Below, one piece after another: positions 35,469 to 45,709 of a stretch of 64,000 nt of DNA (within the stretch, counting starts at the first letter, position 1; every line of letters begins with the position of its first letter). The stretch is from Sphingomonas sp. ERG5 (lineage in GTDB: Bacteria > Pseudomonadota > Alphaproteobacteria > Sphingomonadales > Sphingomonadaceae), in NCBI RefSeq assembly GCF_000803065.1, contig NZ_JSXI01000024.1, forward strand, positions 283,009-347,008, given 5' to 3'. The notes under the pieces were generated by a model. That model saw only the letters and a program-made list of their open reading frames with translations. It did no database searches and was not told the origin of the DNA. A program made the position numbers and the translations under genes.

Positions 35469-37154
35469 ATGGCGCTGGACACAAGCGAAGACATTACCGA
35501 ATCGCCGATCACAGCCCGGCGTGAACTGCTGAGCGGCGCAATCACGGTTGCCGCGATCCTGCTGTTCGTCGGCACCGGCAGCGCCGTGCTGTCGAGTACA
35601 TTGCGGCATTATTTCGCCGGGGGCGGCAGCACAGACCAGACGTTGGTCATTGCGCTGCTGCTCAATGTCGCCCTGATCCTGTTCGGCTGGCGCCGGCACC
35701 GCGAACTGAGCATCGAAGTGACGATCCGCGCCGCCGCCGAGGAGCGCGCACAGCAACTGGCGTCGAAAGATCCGCTGACCGGCTTCCTCAATCGCCGCAG
35801 CCTGGCCGAGGAAGGCGCCGCCATGTTCGTGCGCGCCGAACGCCGTCAAAAGGCGATGGCGATGCTCATGCTCGACCTCGACCATTTCAAGACGGTCAAC
35901 GACATGCACGGCCATGCCATCGGCGACGCCCTGCTGCGCCAGGTCGCAGTCGAGATCGCCGCCGCAATGCCCTCGATCGCGCTCACCGCGCGCTTCGGCG
36001 GCGACGAGTTCGCTTGTGCCTTTCTGTTCGATCCTGCGCATCCCGACACGGTCGAGCGGATCGCCGAGAAGCTCATCAGCCGCCTCGCCCAGCCCTTTCA
36101 CGCCGAAGGCCTGCAACTGCATATCAGCGCCTCGGTCGGCGTTGCGCGCTCGGATTTCGACTGCCCCAGCATCGACGCGCTGATGCGCTCGGCCGATATC
36201 GCCATGTATGCGGCGAAGAATTCGGGCCGCAATCGCTATGCCTGGTTCGACTTGTCGATGGAGCGCGAGCTGCAGGCACGCAACGAGCTGGAAAGCGGCT
36301 TGCGCGCCGCCATTCCGCGCCTGGAAATCGTGCCCTATTTCGAACAGCAGATCGACCTCACCACAGGCCGTCTCGGCGGCTTCGAGGTGCTGGCGCGCTG
36401 GGAGCACCCGACCCGCGGCCTGATCGTGCCCGACAAATTCATCCCGATCGCCGAGGAAACCGGCATGATCGCGGAATTGTCGCTGTCGATCATGCGTCAG
36501 GCCTTCGTCGCGGCGAAAGACTGGGACCCAGGCCTGTCACTGTCGGTCAACATCTCGCCCTGGCAGCTCAAGGATGCGTGGCTGGCGCAGAAGATCATCA
36601 AGGTCCTGACCGAAACCGGGTTCCCGGCCAGCCGGCTGGAGATCGAGATCACCGAAAGCTCGCTGTTCGACAATCTCGCGCTCGCGCAATCGATCGTCGG
36701 CAGCCTGAAGAATCAGGGCATTCGCCTTGCGCTCGACGATTTCGGCACCGGCTATTCCTCGCTCGCCCATTTGCGCGCGCTGCCGTTCGACCGGATCAAG
36801 ATCGACAAGAGCTTCGTCATGTCGATCAACGACAATTCGGAAAGCGCCGCGATCGTCAACGCGATCACCCGGCTTGGCGATAGCCTCAATCTGCCGATCA
36901 CCGCCGAAGGCATCGAGGACGCCTCGATCGAGGAACGGCTCCGCGCGCTGGGCTGCTCAAAGGGTCAGGGGTATCTCTATGGCCGCCCGCTGAGCGTCGC
37001 CAATGTGCGGCGACTGCTGGCCGAAAAGCGGCTGTTGCGTCACGTGCTGGCGGCCGACCCCAAACCCGCGACGGCCACGGGTACCGCATCCTCTACCAAT
37101 CCCGCATCTTCTACCAGTCCCCCATCCTCTACCAATCAACGCCTGGCTGGCTGA
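35469..37154 (+). CDS. Membrane GGDEF-EAL cyclic-di-GMP enzyme
   Basis: 561 residues: two membrane helices (about 22-44 and 60-76), a GGDEF domain with DPLTGFLNRR and an intact RFGGDEF near residue 177, then an EAL domain from about residue 300. The first EAL motif is EVLARW with the metal-binding Glu kept; NISPWQL, EITES, LDDFGTGYSS, IKIDKSF and AEGIE are all present. Both synthesis and breakdown of cyclic-di-GMP are therefore possible. The last 18 residues come from three 18-bp tandem repeats and overlap the end of the convergent DUF924 gene by 26 bp. Confidence 0.95.
   Translation: MALDTSEDITESPITARRELLSGAITVAAILLFVGTGSAVLSSTLRHYFAGGGSTDQTLVIALLLNVALILFGWRRHRELSIEVTIRAAAEERAQQLASKDPLTGFLNRRSLAEEGAAMFVRAERRQKAMAMLMLDLDHFKTVNDMHGHAIGDALLRQVAVEIAAAMPSIALTARFGGDEFACAFLFDPAHPDTVERIAEKLISRLAQPFHAEGLQLHISASVGVARSDFDCPSIDALMRSADIAMYAAKNSGRNRYAWFDLSMERELQARNELESGLRAAIPRLEIVPYFEQQIDLTTGRLGGFEVLARWEHPTRGLIVPDKFIPIAEETGMIAELSLSIMRQAFVAAKDWDPGLSLSVNISPWQLKDAWLAQKIIKVLTETGFPASRLEIEITESSLFDNLALAQSIVGSLKNQGIRLALDDFGTGYSSLAHLRALPFDRIKIDKSFVMSINDNSESAAIVNAITRLGDSLNLPITAEGIEDASIEERLRALGCSKGQGYLYGRPLSVANVRRLLAEKRLLRHVLAADPKPATATGTASSTNPASSTSPPSSTNQRLAG
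37084..37137 (+). repeat. Three 18-bp tandem repeats at the 3' end of the GGDEF-EAL gene
   Basis: Units CCGCATCCTCTACCAATC, CCGCATCTTCTACCAGTC and CCCCATCCTCTACCAATC follow each other without gaps and encode SSTNP/SSTSP-like repeats. The third unit contains the stop codon of the convergent DUF924 gene. Copy number may vary between strains. Confidence 0.7.
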
Positions 37155-37707
37155 GATAGTCGAGCTCCTCGGGCGTCGAAACACGCCCGAGCGCTGCGTT
37201 GCGAGACGGGAAATGGCCGAAGCGCTCGATCACCGCCTCATGCGCGCGAGCATAGCCGAGATTCTCCGCATCCCCGAGCCGCTCGAACCAGGCGACGCTC
37301 TTGGCTTGCACCGCCCGGTTCTCGCTATGCATCATCGGCATATAGAGAAAGGCGCGGCGCTCGACCGGCAATGTGTCGTCCCAGGCAAGGATGATCGCCC
37401 GGTTGGTCAGCTTCAGCGCCAGCGGATCGGCCGCGAACGCCGCCGCCGTGCCGCGATGAATGTTGCGCGAGAATTGGTCGAGCAGGATGATCGCGGCAAG
37501 CAACGTCTCGGGATCATTGCGCCAGCCCGCCGCTTCGGTCGCCATCACATCGTCGCGCAGTTCCCCGAACCGCTCGGCTATGGTGCGATCAAGCGCTTCA
37601 TCCTTGGCGAACCTCTTCGCGGCCGGCACGTCGTCGAACCAGAAGGACAATACTTGCTGGGTCTTGTCGTGGACTTCGCCCGGCTTCGCACCTAGATCAC
37701 CGCTCAT
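37129..37707 (-). CDS. DUF924 family protein
   Basis: 192 residues of the DUF924 (YPO0396-like, TPR-like) family. Diagnostic stretches are VLSFWFDD, LLAAIILLDQFSRNIHRGTAAAFAADPLAL, ERRAFLYMPMMHSEN and RFGHFPSRNAALGR. The family is widespread in proteobacteria and its biochemical role is unknown. The gene is divergent from mtaB by 23 bp and overlaps the end of the GGDEF-EAL gene. Confidence 0.95.
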   Translation of the reverse strand: MSGDLGAKPGEVHDKTQQVLSFWFDDVPAAKRFAKDEALDRTIAERFGELRDDVMATEAAGWRNDPETLLAAIILLDQFSRNIHRGTAAAFAADPLALKLTNRAIILAWDDTLPVERRAFLYMPMMHSENRAVQAKSVAWFERLGDAENLGYARAHEAVIERFGHFPSRNAALGRVSTPEELDYLSQPGVDW

Positions 37708-37730
37708 GTCCCATCTCCCCGGCCCTTATC

Positions 37731-39044
37731 GTGGCTGAACCTCATATTGTCAGCCTGGGCTGCCGCTTGAACATAGCGGAGAGCGAAACGATCCGCGCGC
37801 TGGTCGGCGGACGCGACGTGGTGGTGGTCAATAGCTGCGCCGTCACCAACACCGCGGTGCGCCAGACGCGCAGCGCGATCCGCCGCGCGCGCCGCGATCG
37901 ACCGGGCGCGCAAATTGTCGTGACCGGCTGCGCGGCGCAGATCGATCCGGCCGGTTTCGCGGCGATGCCGGAAGTCGATCGGGTGATCGGCAATGCGGAG
38001 AAACTCACGTCGGAGGCCTGGGACGCTTCCGCTCCGATCGTTGTCGGCGACATCATGCAAGTGCGTGAGACCACCCCACATCTCGCCGCTGCCTTCGCCG
38101 CCCATGCCCGCGCCTTTGTCGAAGTGCAGAATGGCTGTGACCATCGCTGCACCTTCTGCGCGATCCCGCTCGGGCGCGGCAACAGCCGCTCGGTCCCGGC
38201 GGGCGCAGTGATCGATCGCATCGCGAGGCTGGTCGATGCCGGCCATCGCGAGGTCGTGCTGACCGGCGTCGACCTGACCAGCTATGGCCCCGACTTACCC
38301 GGCGCGCCGAGCCTCGGCCTGCTGGTCGAACGCATCCTGCGCCATGTCCCCGCGCTCGAACGGCTCCGCCTGTCGTCGCTCGATTCGATCGAAATCGACG
38401 ACCGGCTGTTCGACCTGATCACCGGCGAGGCGCGGATCATGCCGCATGTGCATCTCTCCTTCCAGGCCGGCGACGACATGATCCTCAAGCGGATGAAGCG
38501 TCGCCATGACCGTGCGCAATCGGTCGCGGCGGTCGAACGGCTCAAGGCAGCGCGCCCGGAGATCGCGATCGGCGCGGACCTGATTGCCGGCTTCCCGACC
38601 GAAACCGACGCCATGTTCGCCAATACGCTGGCGCTGATCGACGATTGCGACGTGGTCCACGCGCATATCTTCCCCTATTCGCCCCGCACCGGTACGCCGG
38701 CGGCAAGGATGCCGCAGGTCGCTGCCCCTGTGCGCAAGGAACGCGCGGGGTTGTTGAGAGCGGCCGGTGAGCGGCGAAAGCTAGCTTGGCTGGAGAGCCT
38801 GATTGGGACCGAACAGCAAATATTGGTCGAACGCCCTGGTGACCGGGGCCATGCACCAAATTTCGCGGAGGTGCGTTTCCCTCCCCCCGTTCGTGCTGAG
38901 CATGTCGAAGCACCGCCCTCTCTATTCGGCGAAGAGAAGAAGGACGGCCCTTCGACACGCTCAGGGCGAACGGATGTGGGGAGCATTGCTCCGATCCTCA
39001 TCACAGCAACAGATGGCAAGACATTGACCGGAATTCCCGCATGA
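37731..39044 (+). CDS. mtaB: tRNA methylthiotransferase MtaB-like (radical SAM)
   Basis: 437 residues from GTG 37731. MtaB-type enzymes convert t6A37 to ms2t6A37 in tRNA. The N-terminal UPF0004 domain has the cluster cysteines (LGCRLN, NSCAVTN, TGCAAQ) and the radical-SAM domain has CDHRCTFC. The C-terminal TRAM region starts at QQILVERPGDRGHAPNFAEVRF. There an 87-bp palindromic element (38887-38973) is inserted in frame, adding 29 residues before the domain resumes at GSIAPILITATDGK. Whether the TRAM still binds tRNA is open. The gene overlaps ftsY by four bases. Confidence 0.93.
   Translation: MAEPHIVSLGCRLNIAESETIRALVGGRDVVVVNSCAVTNTAVRQTRSAIRRARRDRPGAQIVVTGCAAQIDPAGFAAMPEVDRVIGNAEKLTSEAWDASAPIVVGDIMQVRETTPHLAAAFAAHARAFVEVQNGCDHRCTFCAIPLGRGNSRSVPAGAVIDRIARLVDAGHREVVLTGVDLTSYGPDLPGAPSLGLLVERILRHVPALERLRLSSLDSIEIDDRLFDLITGEARIMPHVHLSFQAGDDMILKRMKRRHDRAQSVAAVERLKAARPEIAIGADLIAGFPTETDAMFANTLALIDDCDVVHAHIFPYSPRTGTPAARMPQVAAPVRKERAGLLRAAGERRKLAWLESLIGTEQQILVERPGDRGHAPNFAEVRFPPPVRAEHVEAPPSLFGEEKKDGPSTRSGRTDVGSIAPILITATDGKTLTGIPA
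38887..38973. repeat. Palindromic repeat element inserted inside mtaB
   Basis: A 24-bp left arm (CCGTTCGTGCTGAGCATG.. GTCGAAG) and a 24-bp right arm (CTTCGACACGCTCAGGGCG.. AACGG) are inverted copies with three mismatches, 39 bp apart. A related element lies in non-coding DNA at 61747-61813. The total of 87 bp is a multiple of three with no stop in the mtaB frame. Confidence 0.8.
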
Positions 39045-39976
39045 GCACCTCCCCCAGCTGGCACGAGAAACTGCTTGGCGGCTTCAAACGCACCTCGGAT
39101 CGCTTGCTCGGCAATCTCGTCGGGCTCGGCGCGGCGCGGCTCGACGACGCAACGCTCGATGATATTGAAGAAGCGCTGATCGCCTCCGACCTCGGCCCCG
39201 AAACATCCGCCCGGATTCGCGCCCGGCTCGCCGACGGTCAATATGAGCGCAACATGGAAGACCTCGGCATCCGCCTGGTCGTCGCCGAAGAGATCGAGAA
39301 AGTGCTGGCCAAGGTCGCCAGGCCGCTCGAGATCGAGGCATTCCCGCGTCCGCAAGTGATCCTGGTCATCGGCGTCAATGGCTCCGGCAAGACCACCACC
39401 ATCGCCAAGCTCGCGCATTTGCTGATGGAGCAGGATTATGGCGTTATGCTCGCGGCGGGCGACACGTTCCGCGCCGCCGCGATCGGCCAACTCGCCACCT
39501 GGGCCGAGCGTGTCGGCGTGCCGATCATCAGCGGCAAGGAAGGCGGCGACGCGGCGGGGATCGTCTATGAAGCGGTCAAGCAGGCGACCGCGACCGGCAT
39601 CGACGTGCTGATCGTGGACACGGCGGGCCGGCTGCAGAACAAGCGCGAGTTGATGGACGAATTGTCCAAGATCCGCCGCGTGCTCGGTCGACTCAACCCG
39701 GCGGCGCCGCACGACGTGGTGCTGGTCCTCGATGCGACGACCGGGCAGAATGCGCTTAATCAGATCGAGGTGTTCCAGAAGGATGCCGGCGTCACCGGCC
39801 TGGTGATGACCAAGCTCGACGGCACGGCACGTGGCGGCGTATTGGTGGCGGCGGCGGAGAAATACGGCCTGCCGATCCATGCGATCGGCGTCGGCGAGAG
39901 CATGGGCGACCTGCGCCCGTTCGATGCGAACGAGGTTGCGCGGATCATCGCCGGTGTGGAAGGAGCGGTGAAATGA
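39041..39976 (+). CDS. ftsY: Signal recognition particle receptor FtsY
   Basis: 311 residues of an NG-domain GTPase without the long acidic A domain seen in E. coli. Motifs are INGVNGSGKTTTIAKLAH (written as VIGVNGSGKTTT in this protein), GDTFRAAAIGQL, DTAGRLQNK, and VMTKLDGTARGGVLV. It receives Ffh-ribosome complexes at the inner membrane. Its ATG overlaps the mtaB stop and its stop overlaps yciB, each by four bases, so the three genes are tightly coupled. Confidence 0.98.
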   Translation: MSTSPSWHEKLLGGFKRTSDRLLGNLVGLGAARLDDATLDDIEEALIASDLGPETSARIRARLADGQYERNMEDLGIRLVVAEEIEKVLAKVARPLEIEAFPRPQVILVIGVNGSGKTTTIAKLAHLLMEQDYGVMLAAGDTFRAAAIGQLATWAERVGVPIISGKEGGDAAGIVYEAVKQATATGIDVLIVDTAGRLQNKRELMDELSKIRRVLGRLNPAAPHDVVLVLDATTGQNALNQIEVFQKDAGVTGLVMTKLDGTARGGVLVAAAEKYGLPIHAIGVGESMGDLRPFDANEVARIIAGVEGAVK

Positions 39977-40611
39977 CCAGTTCAACCCGTCCCAAGATCG
40001 GCGCCGGCCTGCGCCTCGCCATCGACATCGGCCCGCTTGCCGTCTTCTTTCTCGTCAACACACTCGCCGGCGGCCCCGCCCTGGCCAAGCTGCTCGCCGC
40101 CACCGCCGCCTTCATGGTCGCGAGCGTCGTCGCGATGATCGTCTCGCGCGTGAAGACCGGCCATATCTCGCCGATGCTGTGGATCTCCGGCACGCTGGTG
40201 CTCGTGTTCGGCGGGCTGACGCTCTATTTCCACGACGGCACCTTCATCAAGATGAAGCCGACCTTCGTCTATGCGATGTTTGCCGCGATCCTCGCCTTTG
40301 GCCTGGCGACCGGACGGCCGTTGCTGCAGCAATTGCTCGATACCGCCTATCCCGGCGTCAATGCTGCCGGCTGGCGTCAACTGACGATCAACTGGGCATT
40401 GTTCTTCGTCTTCATGGCGGTGCTCAACGAGAGCGTGTGGCGCTACACCGCGCCGCTCAGCACCGACGACCCCGCTTTCTGGGCCGGTTTCAAGCTTTGG
40501 GGCGCGGTGCCGCTGACCCTGATCTTCGCCTTTGCGAATGTGCCGATGCTGATGAAGCACGGCCTGAAGGTCGGCGAGGAAGAAACGCCGCCGCTGCCGC
40601 CTGAGGGTTGA
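39973..40611 (+). CDS. yciB: Inner membrane-spanning protein YciB (septation protein A family)
   Basis: 212 residues with five to six membrane helices. IDIGPLAVFFLVNTL at the N-terminus and RPLLQQLLDTAYPGVNAAGWRQLTINWALFFVFMAVLNE in the second half are typical of YciB/IspZ. Family members have been linked to cell-envelope synthesis and intracellular septation. The gene starts within the ftsY stop codon. A hairpin about 85 bp downstream probably ends the operon. Confidence 0.95.
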   Translation: MTSSTRPKIGAGLRLAIDIGPLAVFFLVNTLAGGPALAKLLAATAAFMVASVVAMIVSRVKTGHISPMLWISGTLVLVFGGLTLYFHDGTFIKMKPTFVYAMFAAILAFGLATGRPLLQQLLDTAYPGVNAAGWRQLTINWALFFVFMAVLNESVWRYTAPLSTDDPAFWAGFKLWGAVPLTLIFAFANVPMLMKHGLKVGEEETPPLPPEG

Positions 40612-41052
40612 ATCCTGCCGGCAAGGCCGCTGCCCGGTGGCCCCACGGCAATTTCGCTGTCGACACTGAGAAAGAGCGCACCGCCACTCATGCGGCACGG
40701 GATGATTTGCCCCATCCCGTGTCATGATTGAATCGCCGTCGCGACAGGACTGCGGGGCCAGAGCTGAAGCCACACGCTGCGGGAGATATGTTACACCGGT
40801 ATGTACACTATCTCTTCGCCATCGTCCGGCGCAGCATTCAGATATTATCTCCATATATCATATATTAAACCAAGAAACCTCGAGTGATTTCGAAGGAGTG
40901 CGCGGAACCTATATTCCACCGCTCGGCCGTCGATCGCGCCAGCCGGTAAGCTGTCCCTGGCAGGCTCCTGTCGATCCATGCCGAATCGCAAGATCGGTCG
41001 AGCGCGGCATATCCGGAAGCGCCTAGCTGGTGTCGCCACGGAGGAAGAGACG
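40612..41052. other. Intergenic region between yciB and the AraC-type gene
   Basis: This 441-bp stretch has no convincing gene. It contains a hairpin at 40696-40721 (CACGGGATG pairing with CATCCCGTG) that probably marks the end of the yciB transcript. An AT-rich tract at about 40836-40870 is the likely promoter region of the AraC-type regulator. Confidence 0.55.
40696..40721 (+). terminator. Hairpin after yciB
   Basis: CACGGGATG and CATCCCGTG form a perfect 9-bp stem with an 8-nt loop. No T tract follows, so it could be a weak terminator or an mRNA-stabilising hairpin. Confidence 0.45.
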
Positions 41053-41934
41053 ATGAAGGCGGCACTCGAAAACTACCATGCCCGAATGCAGCGGGTGCTG
41101 GACCATATCGACCAGCATCTCGACGGTGATCTGGGCCTGGAAGCGCTGAGCGGCGTCGCGGCATTCTCGAAATGCCATTTCCACCGGCAGTTCACGTCCA
41201 CCTTCGGGGTGTCCGTGCATCGCTATGTCCAGCTCGCCCGCATGAAGCGCGCTTCGTACCGGCTGGCCTATAGAGACGCCCAAAGCGTCACGGACATAGC
41301 GATGGATGCCGGTTACGAAGCACCCGATGCCTTCGCCCGCGCCTTTCGGCAACGGTTCGGGCAATCGCCTTCGTCGTTCCGGAAATCTCCCGACTGGGAG
41401 CCGTGGCTTGCGGCCTTCGGGCCGCTCGACAACGCCAGGAGCAAGCTCATGCAGAATATCTTTACCGACAATGACGTGACGATCCGCGATGTGTCCCCAA
41501 CGCCGGTGGCGATCATGGAGCATCGGGGCAACCCCATGACACTTGGCGACACCATCCAGCGGTTCATCGCCTGGCGAAAGGCCGCCGGCCTGCATCCCAG
41601 GACAAGTCCGACCTTCACTGTCTGGCGTTCCGAGCGGCGCCCCGCCTCGCCTGCCGACTATAGCATGGACCTGTGTGTCGGAACCGACCAGCCGATCAGG
41701 GCGAATGGCGAGCAGATCAAAGCCGGAGAGATACCTGGCGGACGCTGCGCGGTGCTGCGCGTCGTCGGCAACACCGACAATCTGGAGCCCGCCGCGCTTT
41801 ACCTTTATCGCGACTGGCTTCCGGCCAGCGGCGAAGAAGCAAGGGATTTCCCTCTCTATTGCCAGCGCCTCGCCTTCTTCCCGGAGGTGCCGGAGCATGA
41901 GGCGGTCGCGGAACTGTTCCTGCCGCTGAAATAA
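41053..41934 (+). CDS. AraC family regulator with GyrI-like ligand domain
   Basis: 293 residues. The N-terminal two helix-turn-helix motifs span about residues 1-110 (LGLEALSGVAAFSKCHFHRQF and DIAMDAGYEAPDAFARAFRQRFGQSPSSFR). A GyrI-like/effector-binding domain follows from about residue 135 (TIRDVSPTPVAIMEHRG). This order is that of the Rob/SoxS-like multidrug regulators. It probably activates a stress or efflux gene on binding a small molecule; the target is unknown. ATG 41053 follows GGAGGAAGAG. Confidence 0.93.
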   Translation: MKAALENYHARMQRVLDHIDQHLDGDLGLEALSGVAAFSKCHFHRQFTSTFGVSVHRYVQLARMKRASYRLAYRDAQSVTDIAMDAGYEAPDAFARAFRQRFGQSPSSFRKSPDWEPWLAAFGPLDNARSKLMQNIFTDNDVTIRDVSPTPVAIMEHRGNPMTLGDTIQRFIAWRKAAGLHPRTSPTFTVWRSERRPASPADYSMDLCVGTDQPIRANGEQIKAGEIPGGRCAVLRVVGNTDNLEPAALYLYRDWLPASGEEARDFPLYCQRLAFFPEVPEHEAVAELFLPLK

Positions 41935-42010
41935 TGATGCGCGACGGCGGCTTGTCCCTTCCGATCGCCGGAAGCGGACAGGCCGTTGTCCGCCCATCTC
42001 GCGACACATG

Positions 42011-42037
42011 AAAAGGGCCCCGGTTTCCCGAGGCCCT
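42011..42037 (-). terminator. sodB terminator
   Basis: On the minus strand AGGGCCTCGG pairs with CCGGGGCCCT around a GAAA loop, followed by TTTTC. It is 23 bp past the sodB stop. Confidence 0.85.
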
Positions 42038-42059
42038 CGTCGCGTCGATGATCGCCGGA

Positions 42060-42668
42060 TCAGCCGACCGCAGCGTCGTAGCGCTTGCCGGCTTCATCCC
42101 AGTTCACCACGTCCCACCATGATTTGAGATAGGCGGCGCGGTCGTTGCGATAGGTCAGGTAATAGGCATGTTCCCACACGTCGTTGCCGAGGATCGGGGT
42201 GCCCTTGTCCTTGGCGTCGTCCATCAGGGGATTGTCCTGATTGGGTGTGGACGTGACCTTCAGCGCGCCCGAGGCATCGGCGATCACCCAGGCCCAGCCC
42301 GAGCCGAACTGGCCCGCGCCCTTGGTGTTGAATTCTTCCTTGAGCTTGTCGAGGCCGCCGAACGCCTCGATCGCCGCGGCGAGCTTGCCCGACGGCGTGC
42401 CGCCGCCCGGGGTCATGATCTTCCAGAAGAAATCATGATTCCAGAAACCGCCGCCATTGTTGCGCACCAGCGGCGGCTGAGTCGAGATCACGCCGAGGAT
42501 TTCCTCGATCGTCTTGCCGGCCAGAGCCGGGTCCTTCTCGACGCCCTCATTGAGCTTGTCGGTATAGGCCTTGTGATGCTTGTCGTGATGGAACTTCATC
42601 GTCTCTTCGTTGATGGTCGGCTCCAGCGCGTCATAGGCATAGGGCAGCGGGGGCAGTTCGAAAGCCAT
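42060..42668 (-). CDS. sodB: Superoxide dismutase, Fe/Mn type
   Basis: 202 residues, cytosolic. It dismutates superoxide to oxygen and hydrogen peroxide. The four metal ligands lie in MKFHHDKHHKAY, FWNHDFFW and DVWEHAYYLTYRND. NNGGGFWNH and GSGWAWVI segments point to the Fe/Mn family; the GAGQFGSG variant is more usual for the iron form, but metal choice is not certain. The ATG follows GATGGAGTT. Monocistronic with its own terminator. Confidence 0.97.
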   Translation of the reverse strand: MAFELPPLPYAYDALEPTINEETMKFHHDKHHKAYTDKLNEGVEKDPALAGKTIEEILGVISTQPPLVRNNGGGFWNHDFFWKIMTPGGGTPSGKLAAAIEAFGGLDKLKEEFNTKGAGQFGSGWAWVIADASGALKVTSTPNQDNPLMDDAKDKGTPILGNDVWEHAYYLTYRNDRAAYLKSWWDVVNWDEAGKRYDAAVG

Positions 42669-42956
42669 CGGTAAAACTCCATCATCAAAGGGTGCCGCCC
42701 GTCCAACGAGTGTGGGGCGACCTGGTTCAGTGTGGCCAGCGGATTTTATCGGTCGTTACGTGAAGCAAATGACTTTTCCTAGCCTGCACTGCCATCGGCA
42801 ACGGCGCGACGACGCTTCATAAATGGGAGGAGCGCCGCGATGAACAAGATACTCGCCAGTCCCGAAAGGAGCGCTGGCGTCGATTTATGCCGGTGGTGAC
42901 GCCCGCCGACATCCTGGGTCCAGACCCTGGTTGCCGCCGCAGATCGCACGTCCCGT

Positions 42957-44498
42957 TCAAGGCGAAGCCGGCGGGGCGTCGATGCCGGTGCACAACAGGC
43001 GGCTGGGCCGCGACCGGCGAAGCAGATCATAATGCCCGTATCGCGCATCCAGGACGAAACCGGCCTGCACGGCCGCCTCGAATGCCGTCCTTTCCGGCGG
43101 CGAGGGATTTGTCATCGCAGGGAATACCTTGCGAAATGGATCGGATCCGGTGAGCGTCCCGTCGACCACCACCCAGTCTGCACGATCCATCATTTGCCAG
43201 CACGCTTCCTGATACTGCTCCGGGGTCGAATAGTTCGGCACGAACACATCGACGCGCGCCGGGTGATGGCGCGCGGAGAGCACCGCGAGCAGCGGGCTGT
43301 AAGGATAAAACAGAACTTCCTGCCCGATCGGGAGCGTGGCCAGTCGAGCAAGCAACGCCGGTTCGCCGGCCGGCGTGATGAACGATATCGTTCCGGCGCG
43401 CGTCGCGTGAAGGGGCTGTCGCATGACCCTGATCGCTTCCTTCGTAATCGCGACCAGCGGCGGCAACATCGCCAGCATGACAGCAGCGAACAGCCACTGT
43501 CCGAGCCGCCCCCGCGGCGTGATTCGGTCGAAGATGCGCGCCAGCAGCGGCAGGACGAACGGCACGCAAAAGCCGATATGCGCCGCATCCGGCCGAGGGA
43601 AACAGCCGATAAAGCCAATGATCGCGAAGATGATCGCCGTTCGCGCGTCCGGATCGACGAACAGGTCCGTCCGCCGCCGGATCAGCAACACGATGACGGC
43701 CACGGCGGCCAGCGGAAATGCCGCAACCAATGGCCAGCTTTGCCGTGTGACGAAGCTGCCGAATGGCACATATTGAATATTGGAATAGTGAGTGGCGGCA
43801 AATACCACCACCTGTTGATAGGCCATGGTCACCGAACCGGTGGCCAGAAGATAAACGAGCATCGCAGCGGCAACCAGCGCGCCACCCGCGACGAAACGCA
43901 ACAGCATGCGCGGCGATCGCCAGTTGAGCAGCGACAGGCATGCGGCGATCACCGTCAAGCCACCGCGACTGGTGGTCACGACCGCCGCGGCGCCCGCCGC
44001 CATGCCGGTCAGGAACGGGCGAACCTCATTCCGCGCCGGCCCCAGCGAAGCTCTGAAGGCCAGCATCGAGAAGAGCGTCGATATCCAGCTATGGTTGAGC
44101 TGAGTCCACAAACCTTGCGATGCGATCACCCAGGCCAGCGCAAGAAAGGCCGACAGGCGGACATTGCCGCTCAGCCGAAAGCTGCACGCATAAGCGAGCC
44201 AGGCGATGCCGCTCAGGACCAGGACCATGCCCAGCCGGATAGCTACCAACGTTTCTCCAAAGATCGCCTGCCAAGCCCTGACCAGCAGGAAGGCGAGCGG
44301 CGGATGGAGTTCGAAGAAATCGCCATAGAGTGTCTCGCCGCCGGCCATTCGACGCGCGGCCTGGAGCAGAATGCCTTCATCGCTCATCCACCAGACCGAC
44401 CGGATGAAAGGCAGGCAAATCAGGATCGTGACGACGGCAACGATCGGGCCCGGACGAGATCGCAGATCGTTACCAAGCGCCCTGAAGATTGTCGGCAT
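42957..44498 (-). CDS. Polytopic membrane protein, probable GT-C-type glycosyltransferase
   Basis: About 513 residues with ten or more membrane helices. Near the N-terminus a periplasmic loop carries SVWWMSDEGILLQAARRMAGGETLYGDFFELHPPLAF, whose DEG and the ..LYxDF.E.HPP pattern are typical of GT-C (dolichyl-phosphate-mannose-protein mannosyltransferase-like) proteins. A soluble C-terminal domain of about 130 residues follows. It likely moves a sugar from a lipid carrier to an envelope substrate; the substrate is unknown. ATG 44498 follows GGGGGGGA. The upstream frame extension is not conserved. Confidence 0.82.
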   Translation of the reverse strand: MPTIFRALGNDLRSRPGPIVAVVTILICLPFIRSVWWMSDEGILLQAARRMAGGETLYGDFFELHPPLAFLLVRAWQAIFGETLVAIRLGMVLVLSGIAWLAYACSFRLSGNVRLSAFLALAWVIASQGLWTQLNHSWISTLFSMLAFRASLGPARNEVRPFLTGMAAGAAAVVTTSRGGLTVIAACLSLLNWRSPRMLLRFVAGGALVAAAMLVYLLATGSVTMAYQQVVVFAATHYSNIQYVPFGSFVTRQSWPLVAAFPLAAVAVIVLLIRRRTDLFVDPDARTAIIFAIIGFIGCFPRPDAAHIGFCVPFVLPLLARIFDRITPRGRLGQWLFAAVMLAMLPPLVAITKEAIRVMRQPLHATRAGTISFITPAGEPALLARLATLPIGQEVLFYPYSPLLAVLSARHHPARVDVFVPNYSTPEQYQEACWQMMDRADWVVVDGTLTGSDPFRKVFPAMTNPSPPERTAFEAAVQAGFVLDARYGHYDLLRRSRPSRLLCTGIDAPPASP

Positions 44499-44651
44499 TA
44501 TCCCCCCCGGCAAATCATCGCCTATGGGCAGGCCGTACAGAGTATCCGGGAAACCGTCACCATCCGAACCGCTCCCGGGCATGGCTGATGCGCAATCGTC
44601 GCGGCGCTGACGATAACGGGTCTGGTTCAGGTGACTCCAGTCCGCGTCATA

Positions 44652-45701
<1,050 letters not shown>

Positions 45702-45709
45702 GCCCAATG

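Noticed and set aside
41949..41984. Imperfect hairpin after the AraC-type gene as a terminator feature
   Set aside because: The stem has a wobble and a bulge and no T tract, so I kept only the clear sodB terminator nearby.
42779..43048. 89-aa frame ending in a hydrophobic helix and MKRRR
   Set aside because: It has no good start in the 42779-42956 gap and overlaps the end of the membrane protein gene; the tail resembles a sorting signal only loosely. The rest of this gap up to the sodB start shows nothing.
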